From NCBI GenBank assembly GCA_036365515.1, contig CM070874.1, positions 247,751,430 through 247,815,429 of the forward strand: a stretch of DNA of 64,000 nt. Reading direction: 5' to 3'. The DNA comes from Torymus aiolomorphi (taxonomy: Eukaryota > Arthropoda > Insecta > Hymenoptera > Torymidae). The notes beneath the pieces are model-generated. The model had not been told where the DNA came from. It worked only from the letters and a program-made list of their open reading frames with translations, and searched no databases. Every line of letters starts with the position of its first letter. The stretch's first letter is position 1. Shown piece after piece: positions 11,340 to 24,820 of this stretch. Position numbers and translations under genes: made by a program.

Positions 11340-11690
11340 GGATGGTGGACTATAGAGGGTTCGGAAAATGAAAAGGCTTTCGTGTAGAGATAAGATGGTG
11401 AATTTATTGAGTCTGCCGTTGTGCAGTCTCAACTGCCGTCGCTCGTTGCTGTCTCTCTTGGCCGTCGCGCTAGAACTGAGCCGGCCGGCTCTGCAAAGTG
11501 CCGTTGGCGTGTCTTGATCGAAAGGAGGGGCGGTGAGAGAGACGCGTGGAGAGCGCTGACTGGCACGGCTCTCTCACGCATGTATAGGTGGCCGGAGTAG
11601 GGGAATGCTCTCGGCTGGTCGCGTTGAATCTCGAACAATAAGAGAAAATAAAAAGGTGATCTTTTTCAACTGCAGTCACGTGACACAATT
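11340..11690. other. GC-richer island with no recognised gene
   Basis: A sharp rise in GC content within AT-rich surroundings, with short ORFs on the minus strand lacking recognisable domains and an A-rich tail (AACAATAAGAGAAAATAAAAAG) at the right side. It could be a solo LTR or retroposed sequence; no termini could be matched. Confidence 0.3.
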
Positions 11691-11742
11691 GTGTTCAAAA
11701 GTGTAAAATAATGAATTCACTCTTTAACTAGAACCCATAAAA

Positions 11743-11896
11743 GGCATGGTGTGGTTTGTGCACATAAGAATTATGCACATATTTATTGTGCACACTTTAG
11801 CATTGGTGTATATCTATATCTATGTGTATACTCCAATGCTAAAGTGTGCACAATAAATATGTGCATAATTCTTATGTGCACAAACCACACCATGCC
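11743..11896. mobile_element. 154-bp palindromic MITE with 8-bp target duplication (copy 1)
   Basis: An almost perfect hairpin of 154 bp with ends GGCATGGTGTGGTTTGTG, flanked by the 8-bp direct repeat CCATAAAA (11735-11742, 11897-11904). An 8-bp duplication points to a hAT-type (or P-type) transposase acting in trans. A second copy of identical length lies at 22080-22233 in the opposite orientation. Confidence 0.85.
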
Positions 11897-11914
11897 CCAT
11901 AAAAGGGGGAATTC

Positions 11915-12430
11915 ATTAAAATAATCCTTTGAAACATTAATTGTGGTCTTTACTCTTTTGAAAGTTAAAAAGAAACATTTTAATCTTTGGTAAAAGTGTA
12001 TATTTACTAAATTATTCTTTTAAAATAATGTCCAAACCTTTTACACTTTACAAAATAGAAGAAGTACATTTTAATCTTTGTAAAAAGTGTAAATTCAAGC
12101 CATTAATCTTTTAGAATTGTGACTCAAACTTTCACACTTTAAAAAGTAGAAAAAATATAATTTAATCTTTTTTAAAAGTGTAAATAGATGAAATTAATCT
12201 TTTAGAATTACGAGACATATTTTTACACTTTATAAAGTAGAAAAGTATATTTTCATTTTTGTAAAAAGTGTAAATAAACGAAATTAATCTTTTCAAATCT
12301 CGGTGCAACTATAAAGTAGAAAAAGTATATTTTAATCTTTGTGAAAAGAGTAAATTAATGAAATTAATCTGTATAAAGTGTAAAACGTAGAAAGAACTCT
12401 TTATACATTATAAAATGTTCGTTTTATATT
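11915..12430. repeat. About 90-bp diverged tandem repeat
   Basis: The phrase ATTAATCTTTT(A)G and close variants recur at 12011, 12103, 12193, 12283 and 12363, together with GTAAAAAGTGTAAAT and ACACTTTA(T)AAAGTAGAAAA. It is composed of ACTTTT/AAAAGT words and resembles the sequence at 26370-26900. Noncoding. Confidence 0.6.
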
Positions 12431-13122
12431 TTTAACTTCCAATTTTTCCTCTTTTGCGTTGTGAGTGCGGGGTACCCATTGTATACTAAGGTTTTCACGA
12501 CACTGATCACGATCTTACTATCAAACTTTGAAAATTTTTAACGGAAGATCTAATATGGTGGTTAAAAATTCGAAAAAAGCTTAGGTTTTTATCAAAATTG
12601 GAATTCAGAGATTTCGAAGACGCTGATGACGATTTTGCTGTTTTGTTTTAATCGTCATTTCTGTTTATTATGTAGATAGAAATCTCACCTCCTGTTGCAA
12701 AAATATTGATTTGTAAATAAAGCATATTCAGTTAAGTGGTTTTTTTTCTGGCACAGGTGCAGTAAAGTGGTTATGCAATGAGCTGATATTTGCTGTTTGA
12801 ACGCGTTTTAGATTTTCGGACCAAGTAAAAAGGGTAGTTAGAAGGTATAAATTCCGGTGCTAGCTCAATTTTGACAAAAATCCAGTCAAGTCTTTATTCC
12901 TGGAAGCCACAGATTTATATTTGTTGAAATTTTCTAACAGTTTACACTGAAAAAAAATTTTGGTAGTTTCAAGTAAATATTTAGTTGAAACAACTACATG
13001 ATTTCATTAGAGCCTGCTAATTAAATATTATATTGAATCCGCTAATTTAGTTATTTAAAATAACAAAATATTTAGTTACATGAACTAAATATTTACTAAA
13101 AATAAAGAAATATTTTATGAAG

Positions 13123-13752
13123 TTAACTAAACGATTCATTGTATCAACTAACAGGTTATTTAGATTGATAAAATATTAAATGAATTCTATAAAATATTGT
13201 ATTGAAATGACTAAATATTTAATTAAAGCAACAAAATAGTTTATAAAATTGACTAAACGATTCATTGCACAAACTAATTAGTTATTAAGAACAACGAAAT
13301 ACTTAATCAATTTGATAAAATATTTTATTCAAATTACAAAACATTTATCTGGAGCAACAAAATATTTTATGAAATTGACTAAATAATTCATTCCATCAAC
13401 TAACGGGTTATTAAGAACAATGAAATACCTAATCAATTTGACTATAAATTTTCTTGAAATTACAAAATATTTTTCTGGTGCAACAAAATATTTTATGAAA
13501 TTGACTAAACGATTCATTGAATGAACTAACAGATTATTAAGATCAATGAAATACTTAATCAATTTGACAAAACATTTTACTGAAATTACTAAGTATTTAC
13601 CTGGAGCAATAAATAATTTTGTGAAACTGACTAAACGATTCATTGTATTAACTAACAATTTATCTTGTTTGATAAATTATTCAATTATGTTGACTAAATA
13701 CTTGTTTGTAATTACTAAACATTTAATTAAAACAGTGAAATATTTAATGATA
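13123..13752. repeat. 126-bp tandem repeat built from 21-bp sub-repeats
   Basis: The word TGACTAAACGATTCATT (and variants) occurs at 13123, 13249, 13375, 13501 and 13627, spaced exactly 126 bp. Each unit divides into six 21-bp steps marked by an ACTAAAtatTTA core. Because 21 and 126 are multiples of three, both strands keep long frames open (86 codons plus, 109 codons minus) that translate as seven-residue repeats such as LTKHFTE ITKYL. The frames are probably a by-product of the period, with no support as genes. Confidence 0.85.
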
Positions 13753-14134
13753 CTAACTAACCGCTGCATTAGATTAACGAAATATTTAATAAATATGAAT
13801 AAATGATTTGTTGAATTAACTAACTGTTTAGTCAATTTTACAAAATATTTTGCTAATTATTTCAAAAAAATTATAAAAATTTTTTTTTTAATAATTTTGA
13901 AATAAAAGTTTTTTCTTTCTTGTAGCCTTTTCGTACAACCATCCGCATTGAAGTTGGTGATTTTTCCTGAACTCCTGTAACTTAATATGGATTCTGCATA
14001 GTTATTATATAGTAATTTTATTAATATTAAATCAACTTATTATTACATATTCGCATTAATTTATATTAATTATCGCTCGCAGTTTCGCATTTACATATTA
14101 TCTAACAGAAAAAAACGCAGAAAAAATTTTTGAC

Positions 14135-14206
14135 CTAAGGTGGGATCGAACTCGGGACCCTCGGATTACAAGGCTAACGCTCTAACCGCTACGCTACGCA
14201 ACGCTT
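14135..14206 (-). ncRNA. tRNA-like sequence (pol III boxes) inside the 5.5-kb element
   Basis: On the minus strand the segment reads TAGCGTAGCGG, a good A box, followed about 40 nt later by GTTCGATCC, a perfect B box, and then AGGTCAAAAATTTTTTC, which can act as a pol III terminator. The anticodon region (CTTGTAA, TGT-like) does not form a convincing stem and the acceptor arm is incomplete, so this is a tRNA-derived or tRNA-like unit rather than a tRNA gene. Confidence 0.55.
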
Positions 14207-14483
14207 GTACCCTACAAAATTTCAATTTTAACTAAGTATAGAGTTGCATGTAAATGTAAAATATCGCGCACATCAATCTCATAATTAATTATATTCTTAT
14301 AATTAATATACATTCTTAATTACATTTTAATTAATGATTTATAAACTCAATAATATGTGTAACTCATCATTTGTAACTAACGATTTATTTGAAACTATGA
14401 AATATTTAGTAAACTTTAATATAAAAGGCCGTGTGAAGTACCGACACGATCTCTACCTTACCGGCATCAACATTTTAGATTGT

Positions 14484-17400
14484 AAAACCTGTTAGTTACA
14501 GTTACTAAATATCTTGTCGGCTTAATAAAATGTTTGTTTAAAACAAGTAAACATTTAGTAAGAATGACAAAATATTTGGATACAAAGACATTGGCATTTC
14601 AAATAATTTATTAGTCAGACCTAACAAACATTTATTTAAGTTGACTAATTGTAACTTAGTAATCGCGAGACAAATTTTTTAACCAATATTTTGTTGGTGT
14701 GAGGAAATAGTTTTGTAGATAGAAGTACGCAGTTACTCCTTTTAACAAAGATTTATTTGAAACAAAGAAATATGTAGTCAAATTAACTACATTCTTTTAT
14801 ATTGTCATAGTGCTTGTTTAACTAAACATTTAGTTAAATCTAATTAATCTTTATTGTCGTCTAAGAAATATTTAGTCAAATCAGGGAAACGTTTGATTGA
14901 CGAGAGAAGAAAATTCATGAATCATTTTTGTTCAGATTGCAAAACCTGTTAGTTGCAGTTACTAAATATCCTGTCGGCTTAATAAAATATTTATTTAAAA
15001 CAAGTAAATATTTAATAAGAATGACAACATATTTGGATACAAAGACATTGGAATTTCAACTAATTTATTAGTCAGACCTAACAAACAGTTATTTGAGTTG
15101 ACTAATTGTAACTTAGTAATCGCGAGACAAATTTTTTAACCAATATTTTGTTGGTGTGAGGAAATAGTTTTGTAGATAGAAGCACGCAATTACACCTTTT
15201 AACAAAAGATTTATTTGAAATCAAAACATACGTAGTCAAATTAACTACATTCTTTTATATTGTCATAGTGCTTGTTTAACTAAACATTTAGTTAAATTTA
15301 ATAGTTATTTATTGTAATCTAAGAAATATTTAGTCAAATTAAGGAAACGTTTGATTGACGAGAGAAGAAAATCGCGAATCATTTTCGTTCAGATCGCAAA
15401 ACCTGTTACTTACAGTTACTAAATATCTTGTCGACTTAATAAAATGTTTGTTTAAAACAAGTAAACATTTAGTAAGAATGACAACATATTTGGATACAAA
15501 GACATTGGCATTTCAACTAATTTATTAGTTAGACCTAACAAACATTTATTTAAGTTGACTAATTGTAACTTAGAAATCGGGAGAGAAATTTTTTAACCAA
15601 TATTTTGTTGGGGTAAGGAAATAGTTTTGTAGATAGAAGCACGCAATTACTCCTTTTAACAAAAGGTTTATTTGAAACCAAGAAATATGTAGTCAAATTA
15701 ACTACATACTTTTTTATTGTCATAGTGCTTATTTAACTAAACATTTAGTTAAATCTAATTAATATTTAGTATCTTCTAAAAAATATTTAGTCAAATCAAG
15801 GAAACGTTTGATTGACGAGAGAAGAAAATTATCGAATCACTTTCGTCCAGATTGCAAAACCGGTTAGCTGCAGTTACTAAATATCTTGTCGGTTTAATAA
15901 AATTTTTGTTTAAAACAACTAAGTATTTAGTAACAATGACAACATATTTGGACACAAAGACATTGGCATTTCAACTAATTTATTAGTCAGACCTAACAAA
16001 CAGTTATTTAAGTTGACTAATTGTAACTTAGTAATCGCGAGACAAATTTTTTAACCAATATTTTGTTGGTGTGAGGAAATAGTTGTCTAGATAGAAGTAC
16101 GCAGTTACTCCTTTTAACAAAGATTTATTTGAAACAAAGAGATATGTAGCCAAATCAACTACATACTTTTTTATTATCATAGTGCGGTTTTAACTAAACA
16201 TTTAGTTAAATTTAATAGTTATTGATTGTAATCTACGAAATATTTAGTCAAATCAAGGAAATGATTGATTGATGAGGGAAGAAAATTGACGAATCATTTT
16301 TTTTCAGATTGCAAAACCTGTTAGTTGCCGTTACTAAATATCCTGTCGGCTTAATAAAATATTTGTTTAAAACAAGTAAACATTTAGTATGAATGACAAC
16401 ATATTGGGTTACAAAGGCATTGGCATTTCAACTAATTTATTAGTCAAACCTAACAAACAGTTATTTAAGTTGACTAATTGTAACTTAGAAATCGGGAGAG
16501 AAATTTTTTAACCAATATTTTGTTGGGGTAAGGAAATAGTTTTGTAGATAGAAGCACGCAATTACTCCTTTTAACAAAAGATTTATTTGAAACCAAGAAA
16601 TATGTAGTCAAATTAACTACATTCTTTTATATTGTCATAGTGCTTGTTTAACTAAACATTTAGTTAAATCTAATTAATATTTATTGTCGTCTAAGAAATA
16701 TTTAGTCAAATCAAGGAAACGTTTGATTAACGAGGGAAGAAAATTGACGAATCATTTTTGTTCAGATTGCAAAACCTGTTAGTTGCAGTTACTAAATATC
16801 CTGTTGGCTTAATAAAATATTTGGTTAAAACAAGTAAACATTTAGTAAGAATGACAACATATTTGGATACAAAGACATTGGCATTTCAACTAATTTATTA
16901 GTTAGACCTAACAAACATTTATTTAAGTTGACTAATTGTAACTTAGAAATCGGGAGAGAAATTTTTTAACCAATATTTTGTTGGGGTGAGGAAATAGTTT
17001 TGTAGATAGAAGCACGCAATTACTCCTTTTAACAAAAGATTTATTTGAAACCAAGAAATATGTAGTCCAATTAACTACATTCTTTTATATTTTCATAGTG
17101 CTTGTTTAACTAAACATTTAGTTAAATCTAATTAATATTTATTGTCGTCTAAGAAATATTTAGTCAAATCAAGGAAACGTTTGATAGACGAGGGAAGAAA
17201 ATTGACGAATCATTTTTGTTCAGATTGCAAAACCTGTTAGTTGCAGTTACTAAATATCTTGTCGGTTTAATAAAATGTTTGTTTAAAACAACTAAGTATT
17301 TAGTAAGAATGACAACGTATTTGGATACAAAGACACTGGCATTTTAACTAATTTTTTAGTCAGACCGAACAAACATTTATTCAAGTCAACTAATTGTAAC

Positions 17401-17825
17401 TTAATAAGAGTAAGAGAAAGTTTTTAACTAAATTTTGGTTGGGGTAAGGAAATAGTTTTGTAGATTGAAGTACGCAGTTTGTCCTTTTAACAAAAGGTTT
17501 ATTTGAAACCAAGAAATATGTAGTCAAATTAACTACATACTTTTTTATTGTCATAGTGCTTATTTAACTAAACATTTAGTTAAATCTAATTAATATTTAG
17601 TATCTTCTAAGAAATATTTAGTCAAATCAAGGAAACGTTTGATTGACGAGAGAAGAAAATTATCGAATCACTTTTGTTCATATTGCAAAACCTGTTAGTT
17701 GCAGTTACTAAATATCTTGTCGGTTAAATAAAAGGTTTCTTCAAAATAAGTAAGTATTTAGTAAGAATGACAACATATTTAGATATACAGATATTGGCAC
17801 TTCAACTAATTTATTTATTTGAATC
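14484..17825. repeat. 457-458-bp tandem repeat, 7 full units plus a partial one
   Basis: The word AAAACC(T/G)GTTA starts at 14484, 14941, 15398, 15856, 16313, 16771, 17229 and 17687, giving intervals of 457, 457, 458, 457, 458, 458 and 458 bp. Units are about 90 percent alike and carry fixed landmarks: AGTCAGACCTAACAAAC, ACCAATATTTTGTTGG and CTAAACATTTAGTTAAAT, the last a perfect palindrome. The final unit decays after about 17800. Noncoding satellite inside a transposon-like element. Confidence 0.95.
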
Positions 17826-18538
17826 TATGAAATAGTTAGTAGTAACAAGTAAAGATTTTGTAAATTAGGATTCGATTCTTTAATAAATCCTTTAGCTAGT
17901 TGAACAAAATCATGCTGTCGAAGTTACTAAATAAATAGTTGAGTTAACAAAATATTTGTTGAAGGAATGAATGGTTTAGTTAATGCGTCGGAGATATTTC
18001 CTTGTTTTTAATTGTTTAAATCAACCAAATATGTAGTTGTTTCAAACAAACATTTATTTGTTTTTAGAGATTGGGTTCATCAATATTTCAGTTATTTGAT
18101 TTAAGTAAATATTTCGTTAACTCTACCAATTGATTTTGCTAAAAACAATAAACATTTATTTGAAGTTATTTTCTTGTTTCAAGAAAACGAATTTAGTTCT
18201 TTCAATGAAACCTTTTAATTGAATCAACCATACCATATTTGAAGTAACTAAATGTTTAATTAAATTTACTAATCATTATTTTAACTAAATAATTTAGTTG
18301 ATTTTACTCTTTATGTAGTTGTTTCAGAGAAATATTTAGTTGATTTAACTAAAGGTAACTTTACTAAATATTTTACTAAATATTTAGTTGAAACAACAAA
18401 TCTTTTTTTTCAGTGTAGATTGCATCTAATGCGATTTCTTGTATCTGTGCACTGCTCCTTTTTAAGTGTCCCGGCCCTAAGAGATGCTTCTGTGTCGTCT
18501 GGATCTATAAGATCTTAAAGTAATTGTATAAGTCTTAG

Positions 18539-19598
<1,060 letters not shown>

Positions 19599-20003
19599 TT
19601 AGAAGTAGTAATGAGACTGGGAGAGAGGAAAATGACGGAGGAATATTTTTCCGTCATAGTATTTATTTATGATCATTTACAGACAATAACAAAAATTGCA
19701 CTTGATGTCATTTAATTAGTTTATAATTGCTCAATATTTAAATCTGTAGCTTCCAGGAATAACGACTTAACTGCATTTTTGTCAAAATTGAGTTAGCACC
19801 GGAATTTATACCTTCTAACTACCCTTTTTCATGTAGACTTGGTCCGGAAATCTGAAACGCGTTCAAAGAGCAAATATGAGCTGAGTGCATAACCACTTAA
19901 CTGCACATGTGCCCGGAAAAACCACTTAACTGAATATGGTTTATTTACAAATCAATATTTTTCAAAAAGGGGGTTTCTATTTACATAATAAACAGAAATG
20001 ACG

Positions 20004-20640
20004 ATTGTGATCTGTTTTTGCAACAACAAAGATCAAAGGCACAATAGTACAATAAATAATAGAAGGTAACACAACAGCTTTTATTGCCGGGTGATGGAGC
20101 GAGTGTGTATAAACAGTAAGTAACGTTCGGTATTCGGTACCGAATTCCGTTGACTTCACGCACATTCCTTTAGGAGGCGCATGCGCGGGAATGAATATTT
20201 AAAAAAGAATTCCTATTCTTGTTTTAAGTGTAGAAATAACTATGCTATTTATCTTATTTGAACAATTTCCATAAAATCACTTAATTGCACAGTTTCCGGA
20301 ATAACGACTTAACTGCATTGTTTTGTTTGTTTATACAAAGAACAAAAATGTATTCCAGCAGTTGATAGTTGGGTTGGAAAGATATTCGATACCTTTGTAA
20401 ATGTCTACATTGTTATGTCTCATCTTTCGCATTTCGATCTTACATATGAAGTGTGATGACAGAAATTTTAAAACGTCGATTTCACGAAGTCAGAAATAAT
20501 CCATACACAATATTAAATGTTATTTGCATTTTTTACTTTTTAGAAAAAATATAGATATACTTCGTTGAATTAAGGGCAGACCAAAATTGAGCAAATTGAA
20601 ACACTAGTCTCATATAGTTTTATTTTAATGTCGCTTATTT
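20004..20640. other. No gene recognised
   Basis: AT-rich sequence with one more AACGACTTAACTGCATT word at about 20305, of the kind found in the outer fold-back arms. Frames are short and featureless. Confidence 0.5.
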
Positions 20641-20646
20641 CTTTAA

Positions 20647-20795
20647 CCCTTAGAGGGCCGGGATGACGCCTTGAGGTGTCATAGTCTGATTCGCCAACAT
20701 CCGACCTTGGTTTGGTTCTAACTTGGGGACCTCAGATCACTTTTCAGTACAAATTATGAGCTTTTAAAATTTTTGAAATCCCGGCCCTCTAAGGG
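20647..20795. mobile_element. piggyBac-like MITE, 149 bp (copy B)
   Basis: Ends CCCTTAGAGGGCCGGGAT and its exact inverse, flanked by TTAA (20643-20646, 20796-20799). Same length as copy A at 10706-10854 with related ends. No ORF. Confidence 0.8.
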
Positions 20796-20892
20796 TTAAT
20801 AAAGAAATGGAAAAAACTGAATAACACTAACTGGGATAGAGGGACTTTATGTATGTCCTTTTTAAGTGTATCGGACCTTAGGGTCTCGAAAC

Positions 20893-21351
20893 GAAAAAAG
20901 GAACAGATAAAAAGAACAAGTGTTACATGGGTTTCTATATCAATATATATGCGGAACAGGAAGATACAGAATGAACAAGATGTATTAGAGGTGTATATAG
21001 ATATACTAATCCATGTTATTCTTGCTCTTCTTATCATTTCCTTTTTCCTATGGAGGCCTTTACTTTTAAAATGAGAACAGGAATATGTACAGAAAATAAT
21101 ATTAGTTAGTATATATACATAATGCCCTTAGCACGTAAGAAGGGATATATACAAATATAAATTTTCCAATAGGAGACAAGCTTTGAAAAGACGTGTTCCA
21201 AATTTCCAACTTAAGCCCATTGCACGCAAAAGGAAAAAGTCAAATAACAGGAACAGATATAAGAATAACATGGATATGTATACCTATGTATATGAGGAAC
21301 AGGAACAGCTAAAAGGAACACCTTGTACTGTTGCTATAACTGTTCCTGTTC

Positions 21352-21429
<78 letters not shown>

Positions 21430-21942
21430 TATACATATCCATGTTATTCTTATATCTGTTCCTGTTCTTTTACTTTTTCCTTTTGCGTGTAATGGGCTTT
21501 AGGCGTGCGCAAACATACACACGCGCTCGCTCTCTCGCACTAAGGCCCTTCACACAGCTCTGAGTTAGGGTTCGGACACTTAAAAATGAACAGATAAAAA
21601 GAACAAGAATTACATGGGTTTCTACATCTATATATACATTTTGTTCCTTCTGTATCTCTCTGTTCCTCATATTTATAGATATAGAGACCCGTATAAAGGG
21701 CGCTACAGGCAAAAAGAAAAAGCAAAAGAATAACATGGATATGTATATCTATATATATGAGGAACAGGAACAGCTAGAAGGAACACCTTTATCTGTTCCT
21801 GTAGCTGTTCCTGTTCCTCATATATAGATATACATATCCATGTTTTCTGATATCTGTTCCTGTGCTTTTGCTTTTGCTTTTTCTTTTTGCCTGTAGCGCC
21901 CTTAATTCTTGTTCTTTTTATCTGTTCCTTATTAAGTGTCCG
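20893..21942. repeat. Three consecutive fold-backs rich in GGAACAG
   Basis: Fold-backs at 20893-21056, 21213-21500 and 21573-21942 share arms containing GGAACAGATAAAAAGAACAAG, ATAACATGGATATGTATA and GAGGAACAGGAACAGCTA (or inverses). They are spaced copies of one family; the second has a 74-bp TA run in its loop, and the third is flanked by GGACACTT/AAGTGTCC. No proteins. Likely non-autonomous elements expanded by local duplication. Confidence 0.7.
21354..21427 (+). repeat. (TA)n microsatellite, 74 bp
   Basis: Pure TA run in the loop of the second GGAACAG fold-back; it can extrude as a cruciform. Confidence 0.97.
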
Positions 21943-22079
21943 AGCCATTACTATATATTATATATTTATATAAGGAACAGACAGATACATTGATTACAAA
22001 TTGTTTACAAGTCACTTGTTCCTTTGTATCTGTTTTGTAACTGGCTTGTACCTGTACCTAACAGGCCTTGTGTTTTTGC

Positions 22080-22233
22080 GGCATGGTGTGGTTTGTGCAC
22101 ATAAGAATTACGCACATATTTATTGTGCACACTTTAGCATTGGAGTATACACATAGATATAGATATACACCAATGCTAAAGTGTGCACAATAAATATGTG
22201 CATAATTCTTATGTGCACAAACCACACCATGCC
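22080..22233. mobile_element. 154-bp palindromic MITE with 8-bp target duplication (copy 2)
   Basis: Same element as 11743-11896 but inverted; the loop is the exact reverse complement, and only one arm base was seen to differ. Flanked by the 8-bp direct repeat GTTTTTGC (22072-22079, 22234-22241). The near identity indicates recent mobility. Confidence 0.88.
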
Positions 22234-22241
22234 GTTTTTGC

Positions 22242-23399
22242 TTGTGTTAACTCTCAAGTTTGGAATACGGTATGTACTTGTTCTTGTTCTTGTTAGTTTA
22301 TGGCCGAGGGTACTAGACACCGTTATGCCACCACGAATACGGTATGTAACTGTGGAAAGTGTTTTATGATGATTATGACTGTACAGTGTACACACACACT
22401 TAAGTATTTTAATCGGATAACAAATAAAATAAGAGAAAATTAAACAGCTGGAGAAAATTAAGAGAAGCTTCGGTGAGATTTATTCTTTTCACAACAATTT
22501 TTACGTACTAAATTATGTTACAGTTTCATATCGAAATTGAATAAGAATCAAAGTTCTTTTGGGTTACATCGAAAAAATACATTTTTTCTTCGCAATAGTA
22601 TTAGTGTTTACGAAATCAATGGTTAGAGACAGGCATGTATTCTAGTATACGTGTGTGTATGCAAGGCAAGTATTTATGGTCTAAGGCTAGTGTACAACAC
22701 GTGGCTTGCGTTTTCATTCGTCGGATTTTGCATATTCAACTGCTTATTTTTTTTTTATTATTCAAGCAAACATTTTATTACTGGTTATATAGCCTTAAGA
22801 TCGTAATAGTTTATAGAGTAACTACAGCAAAAATTACAATTTTTATATTTCATTGGTATGCCAGTTTTTCTATTTGTAATTTTAATTTACTTTAGTTGTA
22901 ATGATAATAATAATAAATCATACTTTCAAATGCAGATTTTTCTAGATACGTTATACTTTAATATTTTGCTTTGTAATAACATCTACCAATAATGAATGAA
23001 GATAAATAATTTAGTATAGGAATTTACATGTAGAATATGCAATTATTATTACTCTATTATATTATTATTGATACAAATGTTGAGGTTAGGATCTGTTATA
23101 TTTTAATTAATGATAATTTTATTTAAATTTTATTTAATCTGCTAAAGTATTTATATGCTCCAGATATAAAATAAATACTTGAAGTAAACTAAATGCTTAG
23201 AGGAATGCTTAGAAAAAGCACCAATTTTTATTTTGAATTGCCTAGATTTGAACTATGACACTTATTGATTATTGTTTGTTAACCAAAAATATATGGTCAT
23301 TGAAAACTGAAGTGATTTTTTTTTTAATATTATTCTTATTATATAATTTATATATGTTAGAGCTAATTTCTATTGCCTTATTTTATTGTTTTTCTGCAG
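22242..23399. other. AT-rich noncoding stretch, probably intron upstream of the exon
   Basis: No coding signal. It ends in a typical 3' splice region: T-rich tract and TTTTTCTGCAG at 23389-23399. From position it is likely intronic sequence of the gene carrying the 23400 exon. Confidence 0.5.
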
Positions 23400-23746
23400 G
23401 ATCAGACTTTCATGTTCCTGGTCAGAATTTTGGTGCCCAATCAGGTGGGCAGGTGGGAGGGGGTGGGGGTCCTGTTGGAGTTCCCAGTGGGAGAGGACCT
23501 CCTTTAGGAGGTATTCAATCAATTGGACAGGGTACACCTGGATTACCACCTGGAATTTCAGCAAGTGGTCAACCTCAAACCACAACATCTGCTATACAAC
23601 CGCAACCTTCTCAAGGTCTATCATCAAATACAACTGCAGTACATAATCCATCTCCTCAAGAAATGGGTAAACAAACTCATATGCAGACCCAACCATCACA
23701 TATACAACAAGTTTATGTTCAAAATCCTGGCAGGACTGCTACTCAG
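23400..23746 (+). CDS. Internal exon of a host gene, Gly/Gln/Pro/Ser-rich protein
   Basis: A 347-bp segment with an acceptor (pyrimidine tract plus TTTCTGCAG) before 23400 and a donor CAG/GTAATT after 23746. Open in the frame that translates it as a low-complexity chain: SDFHVPGQNFGAQ, a GGQVGGGGGP run, a Gln/Thr/Ser-rich middle and a Gln-rich tail ending VYVQNPGRTATQ. Base composition is clearly more GC-rich and codon-like than its flanks. No folded domain is visible; such stretches are common in disordered parts of RNA-binding or translation regulators. I do not recognise the gene. Other exons must lie outside the window or be hidden by the repeats. This is the only convincing host coding sequence seen. 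Confidence 0.72.
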
Positions 23747-24820
23747 GTAATTATTTTTTCCATTTTATACAATATTATAAATTCATATTGACTATTGAGT
23801 CAATTGTATCAACATGGATTTTTATTTTGAATGTGTCCAGGGGGACAAAAAAAAGCAGATATGACAGAGAAAAAGCGTATGCTACACCTCTCTTTAATCT
23901 TTGGCAACAAAAAAAAAAATGTTTTTCCACATATAACTAGCATAAAAGATTGTAAATGTAATTAAAAATTCTATTAATTATTGTAATGAAATGAAACCAT
24001 ATCTTGTAGAGAAAAATAAAAAATTTGGTGAGTTTTTTTAGTTTGCTACAGCGTTTGAATTTTCTCTACAATATATGCTTTTATTTCATTACTGTTATTA
24101 ATAAAATTTTTCGCCTTTGCTATTTGCATAATAGATTTATATATATATATAATGTATATAAAAACTATATTTTTGTATTCACATTCAATTTATATTTCAA
24201 ATGGGGTATATATATATATATAAAGGGGATATCATTTTTCTAGTCAGATATTAAAACAAAAACAGCACGGTGTTTTCGAATGTATATTTTTGATCAATGT
24301 ACTTTAAATCTGTCGTACAAATAGTATCAACCAAAACTTTTTACAATAGTTTTTTATATACTTGTAACACGTGAAAAACTTCTTTTTTTGTGTTTTAAGC
24401 ACATTAAATAGGTAAAAATAATAAGAGAAAGTGTTTTATAAGACTAGATGGGGAAATCTGAGGTAGACAGTACTGGTCATTTAATATAGTTTTATAGGTG
24501 TAGTGGGTACAGATCATAAACAGTTTTGACCTTTAGATGTAATAATAAAAATACAGATCCACATTTAAAAAATGTCAAAACCATAATTTTTGTGTCAACA
24601 CATGTTTTGCTCTAGCGACAAACCTCATACTCGTGCTAGAATCAACACTTCTGCACTTGTATCGAAATATACTATAATTTGTTAACTTATAGGTAAGACT
24701 TGGTCGCAGATCCAGAGCTTTTGCTTGGCTCTGGTATGGGTTGGAGTGGGAGGGGCGGGGGGGGGGGGGATTTTGTTTGAAGATTATTTTTTCTCCAGAC
24801 AAATCAAGTATAACACATTT
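23747..24820. other. AT-rich noncoding stretch, probably intron
   Basis: Starts with a splice donor and shows no exon-like sequence. It contains short TA runs (about 24140 and 24205) and a poly-G tract of 11 at about 24759, beside GGGAGGGGCGG. Confidence 0.5.

Larger units (their letters stand above)
12943..18417. mobile_element. 5.5-kb inverted-end element made of nested satellites, no protein
   Basis: Both ends read TACACTGAAAAAAA inward, followed by AT-rich sequence sharing AAATATTTAGTTGAAAC. No target duplication is visible. There is no transposase or polymerase ORF in 5475 bp. The interior has three zones: five or more 126-bp units (13123-13752), a spacer with a tRNA-like segment (14135-14206), and seven full plus one partial 457-458-bp units (14484-17825). 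All zones are built from variants of ACTAAATATTTAGT. It behaves like a large non-autonomous transposon that acquired satellite structure. Confidence 0.75.

Noticed and set aside
13329..13806. 86- and 109-codon ORFs with heptad-like repeats
   Set aside because: They arise from the 21-bp/126-bp period; open on both strands, with no start context or homologous domain.
14135..14206. Functional tRNA-Thr gene
   Set aside because: A and B boxes are good but the anticodon and acceptor stems do not pair; annotated as tRNA-like only.
14484..17825. CRISPR array or phage-like repeat
   Set aside because: Units are 457 bp, contiguous and without spacers; the DNA is eukaryotic.
23400..23746. Naming the host exon (for example as a translation factor or RNA-binding regulator)
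   Set aside because: Low-complexity Gly/Gln/Pro sequence alone does not identify a gene, so no symbol was given.
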